Positions 11,021-21,896 of a DNA stretch of 64,000 nt are shown here, piece by piece. The translations under genes were made by a program, and so were the position numbers. Source of the DNA: Sisyra terminalis (taxonomy: Eukaryota; Arthropoda; Insecta; Neuroptera; Sisyridae). The stretch is from assembly GCA_958496175.1 (NCBI GenBank), contig OY292278.1, positions 13,764,001-13,828,000 of the forward strand, given 5' to 3'. Within the stretch, counting starts at the first letter, position 1, and every line of letters begins with the position of its first letter. The notes beneath the pieces were generated by a model. The model was not told the DNA's origin. It did no database searches and was given only the letters and a program-made list of their open reading frames with translations.

Positions 11021-12715
11021 ATAATTTAAAATCTCACTACTGAAATACTTAATTTTAGTAAATCTCCTGCTCATAAACGATTATTGGCCTGAGGAAGCAT
11101 CTTCAGACTATTAAAGTACTGTTGAATTATTCAATTTGCAGATTATTTCAGATAGAGGATGAAACTGATCTCAATTCAATTGGAAAGCAGTGTTAGTGCT
11201 GAACTAGCAGAAATGCATTTTGATTTCGGGTTAAAGATATTTTCCTGGTTTATAATAAGTGATTAGGGATCCAGGGAATCCAAAAGACCAAAAACTGCAG
11301 CGTTGAGGTTCTCCCACCCTCATCTTTGTAAACCGTAATGAAAAAAAATCAATACCGATGGAAAAAAGTAGTTATTAATTAAAAAAATATTTTTTAAACA
11401 TCTTCAGCTTTGTAACTTTTATTTAATGCACTACAAAACCGCAAATAGTAACATGTGCTTTTAATTTCCCCTTTTACCTACCGTAAAAATGTTTCACATC
11501 ACAAAAAAAAAACTGTTATTCTACTTTAGTGCATCGTTAAATATTTTACTATCCATTCATTTACGAGAGGGCGTGAAAAAAGGGTACAAAAAACGGAAGA
11601 TCCACAATAAATGAGGTGAACTTTAAAAGCTCATGTTTTCAATGAAAAAAGAAAATGTTATTTTTAACTTCTACTCTATACCATTAGTCAAGCAAATGAG
11701 TTTATTTTCTGTTATATTTTGATGAAAATTTATCATTTTTCCGTTTTTTTTTTTTATTTTTGCCTGTCATTTGGTTTGTTTTTGCTTTGTTTACTTTCTT
11801 GGCTTAATAATGCAGATATATAGTCCTAGTTTATTAGTCGCAAAGACGAAAAAAGCCTTTGACAGACGAAAAACTAAATGAAATATATTCCGACAGGAAA
11901 TGAAAGGACTGTAAGTGGAAAAGTAGACAGCAAAATATTCGTTCGCAAATGAAATGGAAAAACGGGTGGGGTTGTGGCGAGTACGTGAGTGGATAAGAGA
12001 AAAGCATATTTTCTATTATTTATTGGAATAAATCTTCATTTTTTTAAATAAAATACGAAAAAAAAAATATTAAACTTTCTTTTGCTCCCTCAAAGTTTTT
12101 GCGAGACACCAAAAAATAATGGGGAAACCCAATGAATGTCCGCAAACAATTTACTCTTTCCGTCCGTTTCACTGTGCGTTTTTCTTTAAAAATTTACGAC
12201 GTTTCCCTTCGTCTCCATTTTCTTTTTTTTTTTTTTTTGGTCGTTTTTGCTGTTGAACCCTTAAATTCACGATTTTTTATTATTTTCAGTCGAACAGTAA
12301 CTTGGTGTCAGTCGCTCCACTCGTTATTTATGTGCCACTGCAAAATGTGCAAACTTTTCCAATCGGCTCACACTCAATCGTGCTCACTCGGCGATTTTTG
12401 TCTTCGAATTTTCTTCCATTTCCCTAGTTGGAAATTTTAATTTTTCCTTTCAACTTGCAACGCGGTTTTATTGCCCCATCGATCGTTAGTTCGCTGGTAA
12501 TTGAATCATGTACCACGCAGAACAGAAACATAATGAATCGAACCGCTTTTTTAAATTTATATTCCCACGAACTTTTCGGGATTGCACTAAATTAAAGCGA
12601 GTTTTCCCAATGACAAATTGATGAGTGTAAAGTTTGCAAATTACTAAAGTCAAACGAAATTTGTTTTATTCTTATTTTCCGGAAATTTATATTAATCTTT
12701 AAAACCAATTTAAAT
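11021..12715. other. AT-rich intergenic sequence
   Basis: No supported gene. Homopolymer runs are common. An open frame at 12132-12440 is low in complexity and matches nothing I know. Confidence 0.4.
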
Positions 12716-13564
12716 ATAGATACCAGACTGGGCCAAAAAACTTGACTACTTTTTTTTTGAAAAGCATATAGAAAATATTGTTCAAAGTTATAAAAAAAAA
12801 TATCGGGAAAGTTTGAGCCCTTAATATTAATATTAAGAGGTCTATCATCTTAAATTTCGATTTTTTATTTATGCTTTTAATTTTGCGTCAATACTGTCAA
12901 ACTATCAAGGTAAAAAAATTTATCTGCACATATATTTATAGAACATTAAATTTCCTACAAAAAACGTTTCATTAAAAATTTTTGCCAGACACACCGTTTC
13001 CGAATAATCAAGCTTTAAACATTGATATAATTTTTAAATTTATCTTCTTTATTTTGGAATTTATTCAGCAATCAACAGCCGATGCGTTCGGATGTTATTA
13101 TGCAATCATTTAGAAAATAAACGTTTTAAAAATATTAAAATGTGCATCTTTTAAAAAAAAAAAGAAAAAGTGAGTGCGATACTATAAAACACTTAAGTGA
13201 AAAACTCATATCATTAAGAATTTAAAAAAAAAAAATAAAATAACTTGGTGGTTTGGTTAAAAATTAATCAAAAAAGTACACGAATCTTACCAAAACAGTG
13301 CAAAAGTGTGTGTGAGTGAGGGATTGCACAAACTAAACCTGTGTAAGTGACCGTGTATGTAAGTAAGCAAGTGACGAAGCACGTTGATACAGGAGGTATG
13401 GACTCCAAAATTAACTTAAAAACACAATTAATATAAGAAATACATGTTTTTGTTTTTATTTCTCTATTGCGGTCCAGTGTCTTTCTACAACAGAATATTG
13501 TTTTTTTTTTTTTTTCTATTTTTTCTATTTTTTATATATTTTTTTTTCATTACTACTTTGAACA

Positions 13565-14653
13565 ATGATCTCAAAAAACAACAAACGACCCCGTTCTGAC
13601 AATAGTTCTGAAGAGCCCTTCACCAGCAACAGGTATGAGCCGTTACAACAATTGGAAGGTGAAGCCACGGTCAGCAACCACCAGATCAATCCACAAAACA
13701 TCAGCAAACCGCCTCCAATATTTATAAAAAACATATCCAACATCAATCTTGTTCTAAAAGAAATAAAAATGCACTCAGAAAGTCCCTTCACGTATAAATC
13801 TACTAGCGAAGGGATTAAACTGAATTTAAACACACCAAGCGACTTCAGAAAGGTGAACAAATACTTGGAGGGCTCGAAGGCTGAGTTTTTCACATACCAG
13901 CTAAAGGAAGATCGCAGCTTTCGAGTAGTTCTTCGCGGTCTGCACCACACGGCGGACACTGACGCCATAAAGGACGAGTTATACTCTTCAGGACACTCCG
14001 TGATACAAATTTTACCAATTTTGCATCCGGTAACTAAATCGCCTCTCCCATTATTTTTCATCGACCTCAAACAGTCCACCAACAACAGTGAAATTTACAG
14101 CCTGACAAGACTGTGCCACGCTGTAGTGAGGGTTGAGCCACCAAAACCAAGAAGACATGTGGTTCAGTGTACTCGATGTCAATCATTCCAACACACAAAG
14201 AACTATTGCCATCAACAACCTAGGTGTGTCAAATGCGACAAGCATCACCCCTCTTCCGAGTGTAAAAAACCAATAAACACTCCGGCAACTTGCACAAATT
14301 GTGGAGGACCACACACTGCAAATTACGGTGGTTGTCCAACTCGCACCAAGCTCGAGTCAAAGGGAACAATCCAGGTCCCGCAGAAAGATCCAACCAACAC
14401 AAGAAAAGCACAAGCTCCACGCCTATCCCAGCATACAACTGCCGACCGGTCGTACGCGGAAGCGACAAGCACTCACCAACAAACCACATCTGCAAATACT
14501 CCCCCTATTTCTTCTGAAAATAATAATACTGCAAATTTTTCTGATTCCTCAATTTTCAACAATCTCCTCACCAAAATTGATCTCCTTTTAGCCACTGTAC
14601 AGCCTTTAATACAGCTCCTTAATCAAATCCTCCCTCGATTATTAAATCCTTAA
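13565..14653 (+). CDS. LINE ORF1, Gag-like nucleic-acid-binding protein
   Basis: 362 residues. The protein should coat the element RNA and help it enter the nucleus or reach the target, as for other Jockey-type ORF1 proteins. Residues about 55-130 hold a region resembling the PRE_C2HC domain of arthropod LINEs (pieces IFIKNISNINLVLKEIK, FRVVLRGLHHTADTDAIK). Three Cys/His zinc knuckles follow at about residues 202-262 (CTRCQSFQHTKNYC, CVKCDKHHPSSEC, CTNCGGPHTANYGGC). The C-terminal quarter is rich in Thr, Ser, Asn and Gln. The stop is nine bases before the ORF2 ATG and the two ORFs share one frame. Start chosen as the first ATG after the T-rich leader. Confidence 0.92.
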   Translation: MISKNNKRPRSDNSSEEPFTSNRYEPLQQLEGEATVSNHQINPQNISKPPPIFIKNISNINLVLKEIKMHSESPFTYKSTSEGIKLNLNTPSDFRKVNKYLEGSKAEFFTYQLKEDRSFRVVLRGLHHTADTDAIKDELYSSGHSVIQILPILHPVTKSPLPLFFIDLKQSTNNSEIYSLTRLCHAVVRVEPPKPRRHVVQCTRCQSFQHTKNYCHQQPRCVKCDKHHPSSECKKPINTPATCTNCGGPHTANYGGCPTRTKLESKGTIQVPQKDPTNTRKAQAPRLSQHTTADRSYAEATSTHQQTTSANTPPISSENNNTANFSDSSIFNNLLTKIDLLLATVQPLIQLLNQILPRLLNP

Positions 14654-14662
14654 ACACTTAGA

Positions 14663-17365
14663 ATGGCATGCAGAAGAAGACCCCTCACAGTTCTGCTCTG
14701 GAACGCTAACGGACTGACTAGACACATAAATGAATTAGAGTTTTTACTTAATGACAAAGATATAGACGTTGCACTAATCACGGAGACACACTTAACGAAC
14801 GGACGTAATTTCTTCATTTCTGGCTACCAAACTTACAGATGCGATCACTCTGACCGCAGGGCACGAGGTGGGGCCGCTGTACTAATCAAAAATTCCCTTC
14901 AACATTTCGAGCATTTGTCCACTTCCACAGAACAATTTCAACTCTCCTCAATCACAATTAATTTCCCCTCATTCCCATTGAATTTAGCTGCCGTTTATTG
15001 TTCACCTTCAACGACATTAACTCCCTCTAACATTAAATCTCTCCTGGAAGCTCTTGGCAATAGATATATAGTGGGAGGTGACTTTAATGCGAAGCATCCA
15101 TACTGGGGAAGCATTAACCCTAATTCCCGAGGTAGACTACTCTATGATATTATCCGCACCAAAAACCTTTCCGTCCTCTCTCCAAATCACCCGACCTATT
15201 GGCCTACTGATCACAATAGAACACCCGATATCGTGGATTTCTTTGTCGCTTCTGAAATGCATGGCATCAATACCTCAGTAGAGTGCATTACAGAGTTGTC
15301 CTCTGATCATTCGCCAGTGCTGCTTACACTTAGTATTTATCCCATTCTGAAACCCGAAAATCCTTCCCTTATGACTGGTCCAATAAACTGGGACGAATTC
15401 CAGTTAATCCTTGATAATTTCCTTGATCTGAACATCCCACTCAAAAATCCGAGGGATATTGACAGAGAGGTAGAATCTTTCACTGATAAAATACAAACCG
15501 CAGTTAAGCTATCGTGTTATCCTCCTAAACTCAAAACCTCAAACCCCAAACAACAACTTCCTGAGCACATTATGTCCACGATGAGAGACAAAAGGAGAGC
15601 CCGAGCAAGATGGCAACAAACTAGGTTTCCACCTGATAAAACCACCTACAATCGATTATGCTCTCTTCTGCGAACTCAACTAACTGAACATAGGTCCGAA
15701 ATATATTCCAAACATCTCGCATCTTTATCCCCAGAGGACAACTCTCTATGGAGAGAAACCAAGAAGATACTCGGATTTCATTCAATTCCTTCAGCAATTC
15801 GCCGAGAAGATGGCTCCTGGGCGAAAAGTGATACAGATAGATGCTTTACTTTTTCCCAAGTCCTTGAAAAATCCTTCACCCCTCACACGGACATCCAGGA
15901 TGCGAGACATGATATTCATGTTCTCACTGATATCCAGTTATCAGTTCCCTCACAATTACCTGTAAAACCAATTAGACCTTCCGAGGTTAAGTCCCTCATT
16001 GAGAAAGCTCCATTAAAAAAGGCTCCTGGTCAAGACCTCATAAACGCTTTAATTCTGCGACATTTGCCCCGGAAGGCCATTATATACCTTACCTCAATAT
16101 ATAATGCCATCCTTCGAAATGCTTACTATCCGAGGTATTGGAAGCACTCCATAATTATAATGGTTCCTAAGCCAAACAAACCTTCCTATAGCCCATCTTC
16201 CTACAGACCTATTAGTTTACTCCCTCTTCTCTCTAAAATTCTAGAAAGACTTCTCCTTAAAAGAATTCTTCCTATCCTGGAAACCAAAAATATAATTCCA
16301 CACCATCAATTTGGTTTTCGCTCCTTTCACTCTACGACTCAACAGTGTTTTAGAGTAGTCGATACCATTTCCGCAGCCCTTGAAAATAAGGAGGTGTGCC
16401 TTGGGGTTTTTCTGGATGTTGCACAGGCGTTTGATCGCGTGTGGCATCCTGGTCTCTTATATAAGCTCAAGGCACTTCTACCTTCCCAGTATTTCCTTAT
16501 CCTACAATCCTACTTATCCAATCGCAGCTTCAGTGTGAGATGTGGAGCTACATACTCTGCCTCGCTTCCTATTCTTGCTGGGGTACCACAGGGGAGTATA
16601 ATTGGTCCTCTTCTTTACATCATCTATACGTTCGATATCCCAACTCACCCACATACCCGTATTTTCACTTATGCTGATGATACAGCAATTCTTTCCACTG
16701 ACCCTAACCCCATAAAAGCAACCAATACGTTACAGCACCACCTCGATCTCATCTCGGGATGGTGTCAGAAATGGAAGATAAAAATAAACAATGAAAAAAG
16801 CGTGATGATACCATTCACGCTAAGACGACTGACATACCCTCCGATTTACTTTGACAACGACACTATCCCAATTGCTTCCAAGGTTCGCTATTTAGGTTTC
16901 TACCTAGACAGCCACTTAACCTGGAACCCACATATTAAATTCAAAAAACAAATACTAAACCAACGATACGGACTATTACGTAGACTTTTAGGACCTAAAT
17001 CTTCAGTTAATACAAAAACTAAACTCACCATTTACAAAACTCTACTACGACCTATCTGGGCTTACGGAGCAGAATTGTGGGGCTCTGCAAAACCATCCAA
17101 CATCCAAATTATCCAATCTTTCCAATCAAAAGTCCTTCGTCGAATAATCAATGCTCCTTATTATGTTAACAACCGAATCATACACAATGATCTTAACTTT
17201 CCTTTTGTCACTACCTTAGTCCAAGAACGATTCCAAAAATTCCACTCCAAGTTAGTCGACCATCCTAACCCTAATGCCCAAATTCTATCCTCTGAAACTC
17301 ACCCAGACAACATGCCACGTAGGCTGAAACGACGTTGGCCTCGCGACCTCCTTACAAATTCTTAG
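14663..17365 (+). CDS. LINE ORF2, APE endonuclease and reverse transcriptase
   Basis: 900 residues. It nicks target DNA and copies the element RNA there (target-primed reverse transcription). The APE-type endonuclease spans about 8-222, with catalytic-type residues N14, E41, D140, N142 and a SSDHSP motif ending near 218. The reverse transcriptase spans about 455-720: a KKAPGQD start, VPKPNKP, SYRPISLLP, FGFRSFHSTTQQ, the first catalytic Asp (FLDVAQAFD, D585), AGVPQGSIIGPLL, and YADD at 670-673. The tail has the Jockey-type WAYGAELWG region and a basic PRRLKRRWPRDL end. All catalytic residues I can check are intact. No RNase H domain is seen. Length is normal for Jockey elements. Confidence 0.95.
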   Translation: MACRRRPLTVLLWNANGLTRHINELEFLLNDKDIDVALITETHLTNGRNFFISGYQTYRCDHSDRRARGGAAVLIKNSLQHFEHLSTSTEQFQLSSITINFPSFPLNLAAVYCSPSTTLTPSNIKSLLEALGNRYIVGGDFNAKHPYWGSINPNSRGRLLYDIIRTKNLSVLSPNHPTYWPTDHNRTPDIVDFFVASEMHGINTSVECITELSSDHSPVLLTLSIYPILKPENPSLMTGPINWDEFQLILDNFLDLNIPLKNPRDIDREVESFTDKIQTAVKLSCYPPKLKTSNPKQQLPEHIMSTMRDKRRARARWQQTRFPPDKTTYNRLCSLLRTQLTEHRSEIYSKHLASLSPEDNSLWRETKKILGFHSIPSAIRREDGSWAKSDTDRCFTFSQVLEKSFTPHTDIQDARHDIHVLTDIQLSVPSQLPVKPIRPSEVKSLIEKAPLKKAPGQDLINALILRHLPRKAIIYLTSIYNAILRNAYYPRYWKHSIIIMVPKPNKPSYSPSSYRPISLLPLLSKILERLLLKRILPILETKNIIPHHQFGFRSFHSTTQQCFRVVDTISAALENKEVCLGVFLDVAQAFDRVWHPGLLYKLKALLPSQYFLILQSYLSNRSFSVRCGATYSASLPILAGVPQGSIIGPLLYIIYTFDIPTHPHTRIFTYADDTAILSTDPNPIKATNTLQHHLDLISGWCQKWKIKINNEKSVMIPFTLRRLTYPPIYFDNDTIPIASKVRYLGFYLDSHLTWNPHIKFKKQILNQRYGLLRRLLGPKSSVNTKTKLTIYKTLLRPIWAYGAELWGSAKPSNIQIIQSFQSKVLRRIINAPYYVNNRIIHNDLNFPFVTTLVQERFQKFHSKLVDHPNPNAQILSSETHPDNMPRRLKRRWPRDLLTNS

Positions 17366-17452
17366 AGAGTCCCAACATTGGTTGGGCCCTCTCAACATGT
17401 TTCGAAAATACCACACCAGGGTCGAACTACGGTTTTTACCTCAAGTGTGGTA
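17365..17452 (+). promoter_or_regulatory. two hairpins in the LINE 3' UTR
   Basis: The first begins at the last base of the ORF2 stop: GAGAG and CCCAAC pair with GTTGGG and CTCTC around a four-base loop (17365-17393). The second pairs TACCACAC (17409-17416) with GTGTGGTA (17445-17452). Such structures may serve the RT in recognising its RNA; that role is inferred. Confidence 0.55.
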
Positions 17453-17527
17453 CATAAGTAACCAAAATAAAATTTGTTAGCACATTGCATAATATGTTAA
17501 TTGTAAATATATAGAAGGCAATAAAGG

Positions 17528-17569
<42 letters not shown>

Positions 17570-18699
17570 GGAATTTTGTAACTAACGAACAAATAAATAT
17601 ATAGAAATTTACAATATAGATTCTTGATGAGAATTTAATACTCTACAAAAAAGGTTTCTTAAGGCTTTTACATAAAATCACTTTTTCAAAAGTTATTCAC
17701 AATTAAATTTGAAGGAAAAATTAAATTATTGTTTTTGCCGTTGTTGAACCAATTTTGTAAGAGTTATTTTATGTAAAAACGTAAGGAGACTTTTGTGTAG
17801 AGCATTAAATTTCCTTCAAGAATCTATGTTGTTCATTTCTATATATTTATTTGTTCGTTAGTAAAATAATTCCAAAAAATGAAAGATAAATCTAAAAATT
17901 ATTTGAATGTTTAAAGCTTGATTAACATTTGCACATATATTTATAGAAAATTAAATTGCCTACAAAAACCTTCTCTGCGAAATTTTTTGCCAGACATGCC
18001 GTTTCTGAATATTTAAGTTTTAAAAATTGATATAATTTTTAGATTTATTTTCTTTATTTTGGAATTTTGTAACTAACGATCAAATCAATATAGAAATGAA
18101 CAATATAGATTATTAAAGGAAATTTAATGTTCCACAAAAAAAATCTCTTAATGTTTTTACATAAAATCACTTTTTCAAAAGTTATTCACAATTAAATTGG
18201 AAGGAAAAATTAAATCATTGTTTTTCTTGTTGTTGAACCAATTTTAATAGAGAAATTTTATGTAAAATCGATAAGAGATCTTTTTCGTAGAACATTAAAT
18301 TCCCTTCAAAAATCTATATTGTTCATTTCTATATTTTTATTTTTTCGTTAGTTACAAAATTTCAAAATAAAGAAGATAAATTTAAAAATTATGTCAATGT
18401 TTAAAGCTTGATTATTCGGAAACGGCGTGTCTGGCAAAATTTTTTATATAGACGTTTTTTGTAGGGAATTTAATTTTCTATAAATATATGTACAGATATT
18501 TTTTTTACCTTGATAGTTTGACAGCATTGACGCAAAAATGAAGGCACAAATAAAAAATCGAAATTAAAGATGATAAACCTCTTAATATTAATATTAAGGA
18601 CTCAAACTTTCCCGATTTTTTTTTGTCACCTTAAACAATATTTTCGATATACTTTTCACAAAAAAGTCGATTTTTTGACCCAGTCTAATAGATACACTT

Positions 18700-19030
18700 T
18701 TCAAGCTTACTTAGTATTTATATTCTCAATCCCTAAAAAAACATGCAGAGACCTACTGTCAATGTTATCATTTTCCATTCTCAACTTTAAAGTGTATTTC
18801 CTGAGTTTGACTTGATTTTTTTTATTTAAAAATCGTTTTATTTGAAAAATAGGTCAAACCTTTTTCATGTACCAACCAACCCCTATTTCCCGTTCCCTTC
18901 CAGAAGATTATTTTCCATTCCCTGTTTTGAAAATGTACGTTTCAATATCATTTATAACCGAAGATATGCTCATTATTTGCAATATTCGTAAGCTGTTTTT
19001 CCGTGTGTCACGACAAGTTACAATAAGTTT
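18700..19030. other. AT-rich intergenic sequence
   Basis: Nothing recognisable between the end of the hAT-like element and the GC-richer block at 19040. Confidence 0.4.
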
Positions 19031-19039
19031 CAGGTAAAA

Positions 19040-19345
19040 ACGGCGGAAAGACAGGAGAGCGTTGCACATGCATAAGCTTCATCTGGGAAAACATCGCATC
19101 GCGATCGCAGCCGCCCCGCGATGGATAAACCGGGAGGATTGGAATCACCAGAAACTCGAGCCAAGATTCCCGTTCCAGGTGCAATCTCGGTGTGTTCCCG
19201 GAAAGTTGGTGGAACGACACGTTGATGACAAGAATGTAGCCCGCAAGATGAATCATCGGCTACCGTTCCCATTCCGGGAGGGTGGTTCAACGTTCCCGGT
19301 GAAAAGTTGCCACCAATCCCACGGATTCGAACGAAATATATTGAG
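19040..19345. other. GC-rich block of unknown role
   Basis: About 300 bp with clearly higher GC and CpG than the flanks. Frames are open on both strands (the longest about 105 codons), as expected from few AT-rich stops. None of the translations has a start context, hydrophobic pattern or motif that I recognise. Possible readings are a conserved regulatory region, an untranslated exon or a transferred piece. Confidence 0.4.
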
Positions 19346-19379
19346 CGGTTGCGTTATGAATGGTGTTTGCATACATTAA

Positions 19380-21262
19380 ATACGTTAAATAAACATTCAT
19401 ATTTTTCTATTGAATTTAGCGACGTTATTAAATATATACGTGTTACGACTTAAAAATGAGAATAAATATGAAAAAATAATAATGAATATTATTATTGAAT
19501 ATATCATTCCGGGATCATTGTATTTAAATAAAAGCTCGATTTTTTTAATTGATTGGCTAAGTTATTACTTTATATTGTTCAATAGAAAAAATTTGAAATT
19601 ATTTTTTGAAGTGAAAACTTTTTTAACATCGTTGTAATTTGAAATTTCTTGAAACGAAAAAGCGATAGTTAAAAGAGATAAACATAAAACTATATGATTT
19701 TAAGAACTGTAATAGAATAAAATATAAAACATTACAGTGTTTCTTAAGTATAAACGTACCTGCGTATTACGCTGCTTGGGAATAGTCGTGCTAGCCACCG
19801 TAGTGAATTGAATATTGTTTACAAAAACATGTCATTAGTTTGATAAAAACGTTTTTCAAGAATGCTGAAATTGAGTAGAAGATATTATCGTGATTTTCGA
19901 GAAAAAAATTTTCTCAACGAAAATTCAATAGAATACACACCAAAAGTATCACAAATTTAAAGCAGAATAAAATTCCAAAGATTTAAAGTGAAGATTTTAA
20001 TGTAAACATTGAACTAGATATACCGATCTCTATGCTTAATGTTGTTCAGAAAAAAATCAGAAGTTAATGAGAAAAAATTAAAACTAAAACTGTTGATAGT
20101 CAACTATTAGAACCTTATCTCTGTAAAATTTCTATTCGTTTTGGGCCTTATTTACAGAGTTAAAAAAATCGTAAGGTTGCGTAATTTTGAACCGTTTAAT
20201 TAAAACAGGGTAAATGAAGAAAATTATGCATGATGATAATCAATTCGTGGAAAATATTATCGCAGATTTTTTTTTTTGAGTAAAATACGATGTATTCTTT
20301 AAATTATTTCGCATCGTTCATTACAAAAATCATTTACATTTGGGGGTTTCTAAGCAAAATATTTCAATATAAAGATAGAAAGTCGTGTCAAAATTCTATA
20401 AAAGCCTCATAGAAATATATACAGCACCTATTTATAAACACAGAGAAATTCCATTTTTTCTCATAATTTCCCACCGCAATTCCAAACAACATTACAGTCC
20501 CTGTTCAAATTTTTATACTTCATTTAAGATTTTATGTATTTTACTTAATTAAATTTGATGATATTTACTTTCTACATTATTAAAATTAGTAAAGATTTAG
20601 GAAATATAATTTCTAAATAAGGGTATAGTTTTGCTTATTACCCCAATTACCTTAATCTAGGATCATAGTTCTGGTTTGAGCCCCATTAAAAATGTGTGGT
20701 ATTTTATGGGGACAAAATGGTTAAGTAGGTGATCACATCAGAAAAAAAGCTCTTAGAAAAAAATATTCATAAATAGAACCACCATTCACAAATGCAGGGG
20801 ACATTATTGTCCTACATATACAGAACGCTGCGAATGATTAAAGCTTTAATAGCAATAAAAGAGCTTTTAATTAAATACTAAACAATTAATCTCGCCATAA
20901 TTAACAAGACATTTAAAATTATAGTAAACGTTTTTTTCAGTAAATATGGTAAATATGCTTATTAGTTAAAAAACGACATTCTTTTCCGGTACCCCTAAGA
21001 TACATGTGATTAAAATTTAAAAAAAAATAAAATTGATATCAATATTATAATAACTAAGCTCTAAAATTATCCTACTATTAAAATTTTACATTCGTTTCAT
21101 TATCTTGAAGTTTACTTTTTTAAATGTTTCACTTCTTTCGCGTGTGAACTGCCCACATGTATTTTTTCTCATCCCCAACATTGGTTTACAAACTTAAAGG
21201 GAATCCATAACTTACATAAGGCAAAATTATTAAAAAATTTCTTACTTTTAGTAATCAATGAA
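19380..21262. other. AT-rich intergenic sequence
   Basis: No supported gene; lies downstream of the transporter gene. Confidence 0.4.
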
Positions 21263-21276
21263 CAGTAGGTAGAACA

Positions 21277-21608
21277 TAAAATGTAGATCTCAGCTTTTAA
21301 TAAATAAGAAGACAATTCAGGTTGTTTAAGATCGGTTGTTTTATTTAAATTTTTTTATCTTTCAGATTAGCTACGTTTCGTTACGTATCGAAACTTCATA
21401 AGGCTTCTTGATCCACAAAAATTTTAATAGTTTCAATTTTTATTGAATCGAAAAAGTTGAAAAAAATTTATTGAAAAAATTGAAACTATTTTTTGTACCT
21501 CAAGAAGCCTGATGAAGTTACGATACGTAACGAAAGGTAGCTAATTTGAATATTAAAAAATATTAAATAAAATACCGATCTTAAACAACCTGAATTGTCT
21601 TCTTATTT
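21277..21608. mobile_element. short palindromic element with 13-bp target duplication
   Basis: Perfect repeats AGTAGGTAGAACA lie at 21264-21276 and 21609-21621. Inside, the ends (AATAAGAAGACAATTCAGG and its inverse) and the middle are inverted copies. Each arm holds a box set like a hammerhead ribozyme: CTGATGA at 21509-21515 with GAAAGG at 21532-21537 on the plus strand, and a mutated CTTATGA/GAAAC set on the minus strand at about 21370-21410. This resembles repeats linked to Penelope-like elements. Confidence 0.6.
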
Positions 21609-21888
21609 AGTAGGTAGAACAATAGGTAGAAATCGAAAACTTTTATTCAATGGAAAATCCTTGGTTGTTAAAGCTTAAAAATTTTGTTTGAAATTCTTTT
21701 AAAAATCAAGATTTTTTTTTTATAAAAAATTAATTTATTATAATTAAAGTATGTACATTATTTTGGTATAAAAAGTTACATCAGTCTTAAATATTAGATT
21801 TAAAATGTTCTTAGATTCTACTGACTATATTTCCACTGTATCATCGAACCAAAGACCGTTGCGGACATTGATTTTTCTTACAATCGTC

Positions 21889-21894
21889 TTTATT
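21889..21894 (-). terminator. poly(A) signal of the transporter gene
   Basis: AATAAA on the minus strand three bases after the stop codon. Another AATAAA-like site is at about 21735. Which one is used cannot be told from sequence. Confidence 0.45.
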
Positions 21895-21896
21895 GT

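Larger units (their letters stand above)
13063..17564 (+). mobile_element. full-length Jockey-clade LINE
   Basis: A 4.5-kb non-LTR retrotransposon with 5' leader (13063-13564), ORF1, ORF2, 3' UTR and poly(A) tail (about 17532-17564). A perfect 12-bp target duplication ATTTTGGAATTT flanks it (13051-13062 and 17565-17576). Both ORFs are open, so this copy may be young and possibly active. Upstream of ORF1 lies a T-rich tract (13500-13550). Clade call is from the ORF1 knuckles, the APE-type endonuclease with RT, and lack of an RNase H domain. Confidence 0.93.
12724..18687. mobile_element. hAT-like palindromic element, copy 1, split by a LINE
   Basis: Ends are CAGACTGGGCC (12724) and, on the other strand, TAGACTGGGTC (18687). 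Perfect 8-bp direct repeats ATAGATAC flank them (12716-12723 and 18688-18695), the target size of hAT elements. The first 340 bp return in inverted form at the right end. The right part holds two successive palindrome centres (about 17578-17880 and 18060-18370), so the copy looks like a partial dimer. No transposase ORF is present, so it is non-autonomous. A Jockey-type LINE occupies 13063-17564. The related, undisturbed copy is at 58575-59541. Confidence 0.8.

Noticed and set aside
13525..14085. 186-codon frame antisense to LINE ORF1
   Set aside because: Shadow of ORF1, which has clear zinc knuckles and is followed by ORF2 in order.
19008..19379. Open frames on both strands in the GC-rich block
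   Set aside because: Several frames are open at once, which reflects composition. None shows a motif, a signal peptide or matching splice sites.
20660..20710. GGTTTGAGCCCC, resembling a Pol III B box
   Set aside because: No A box at the right distance and no tRNA fold.
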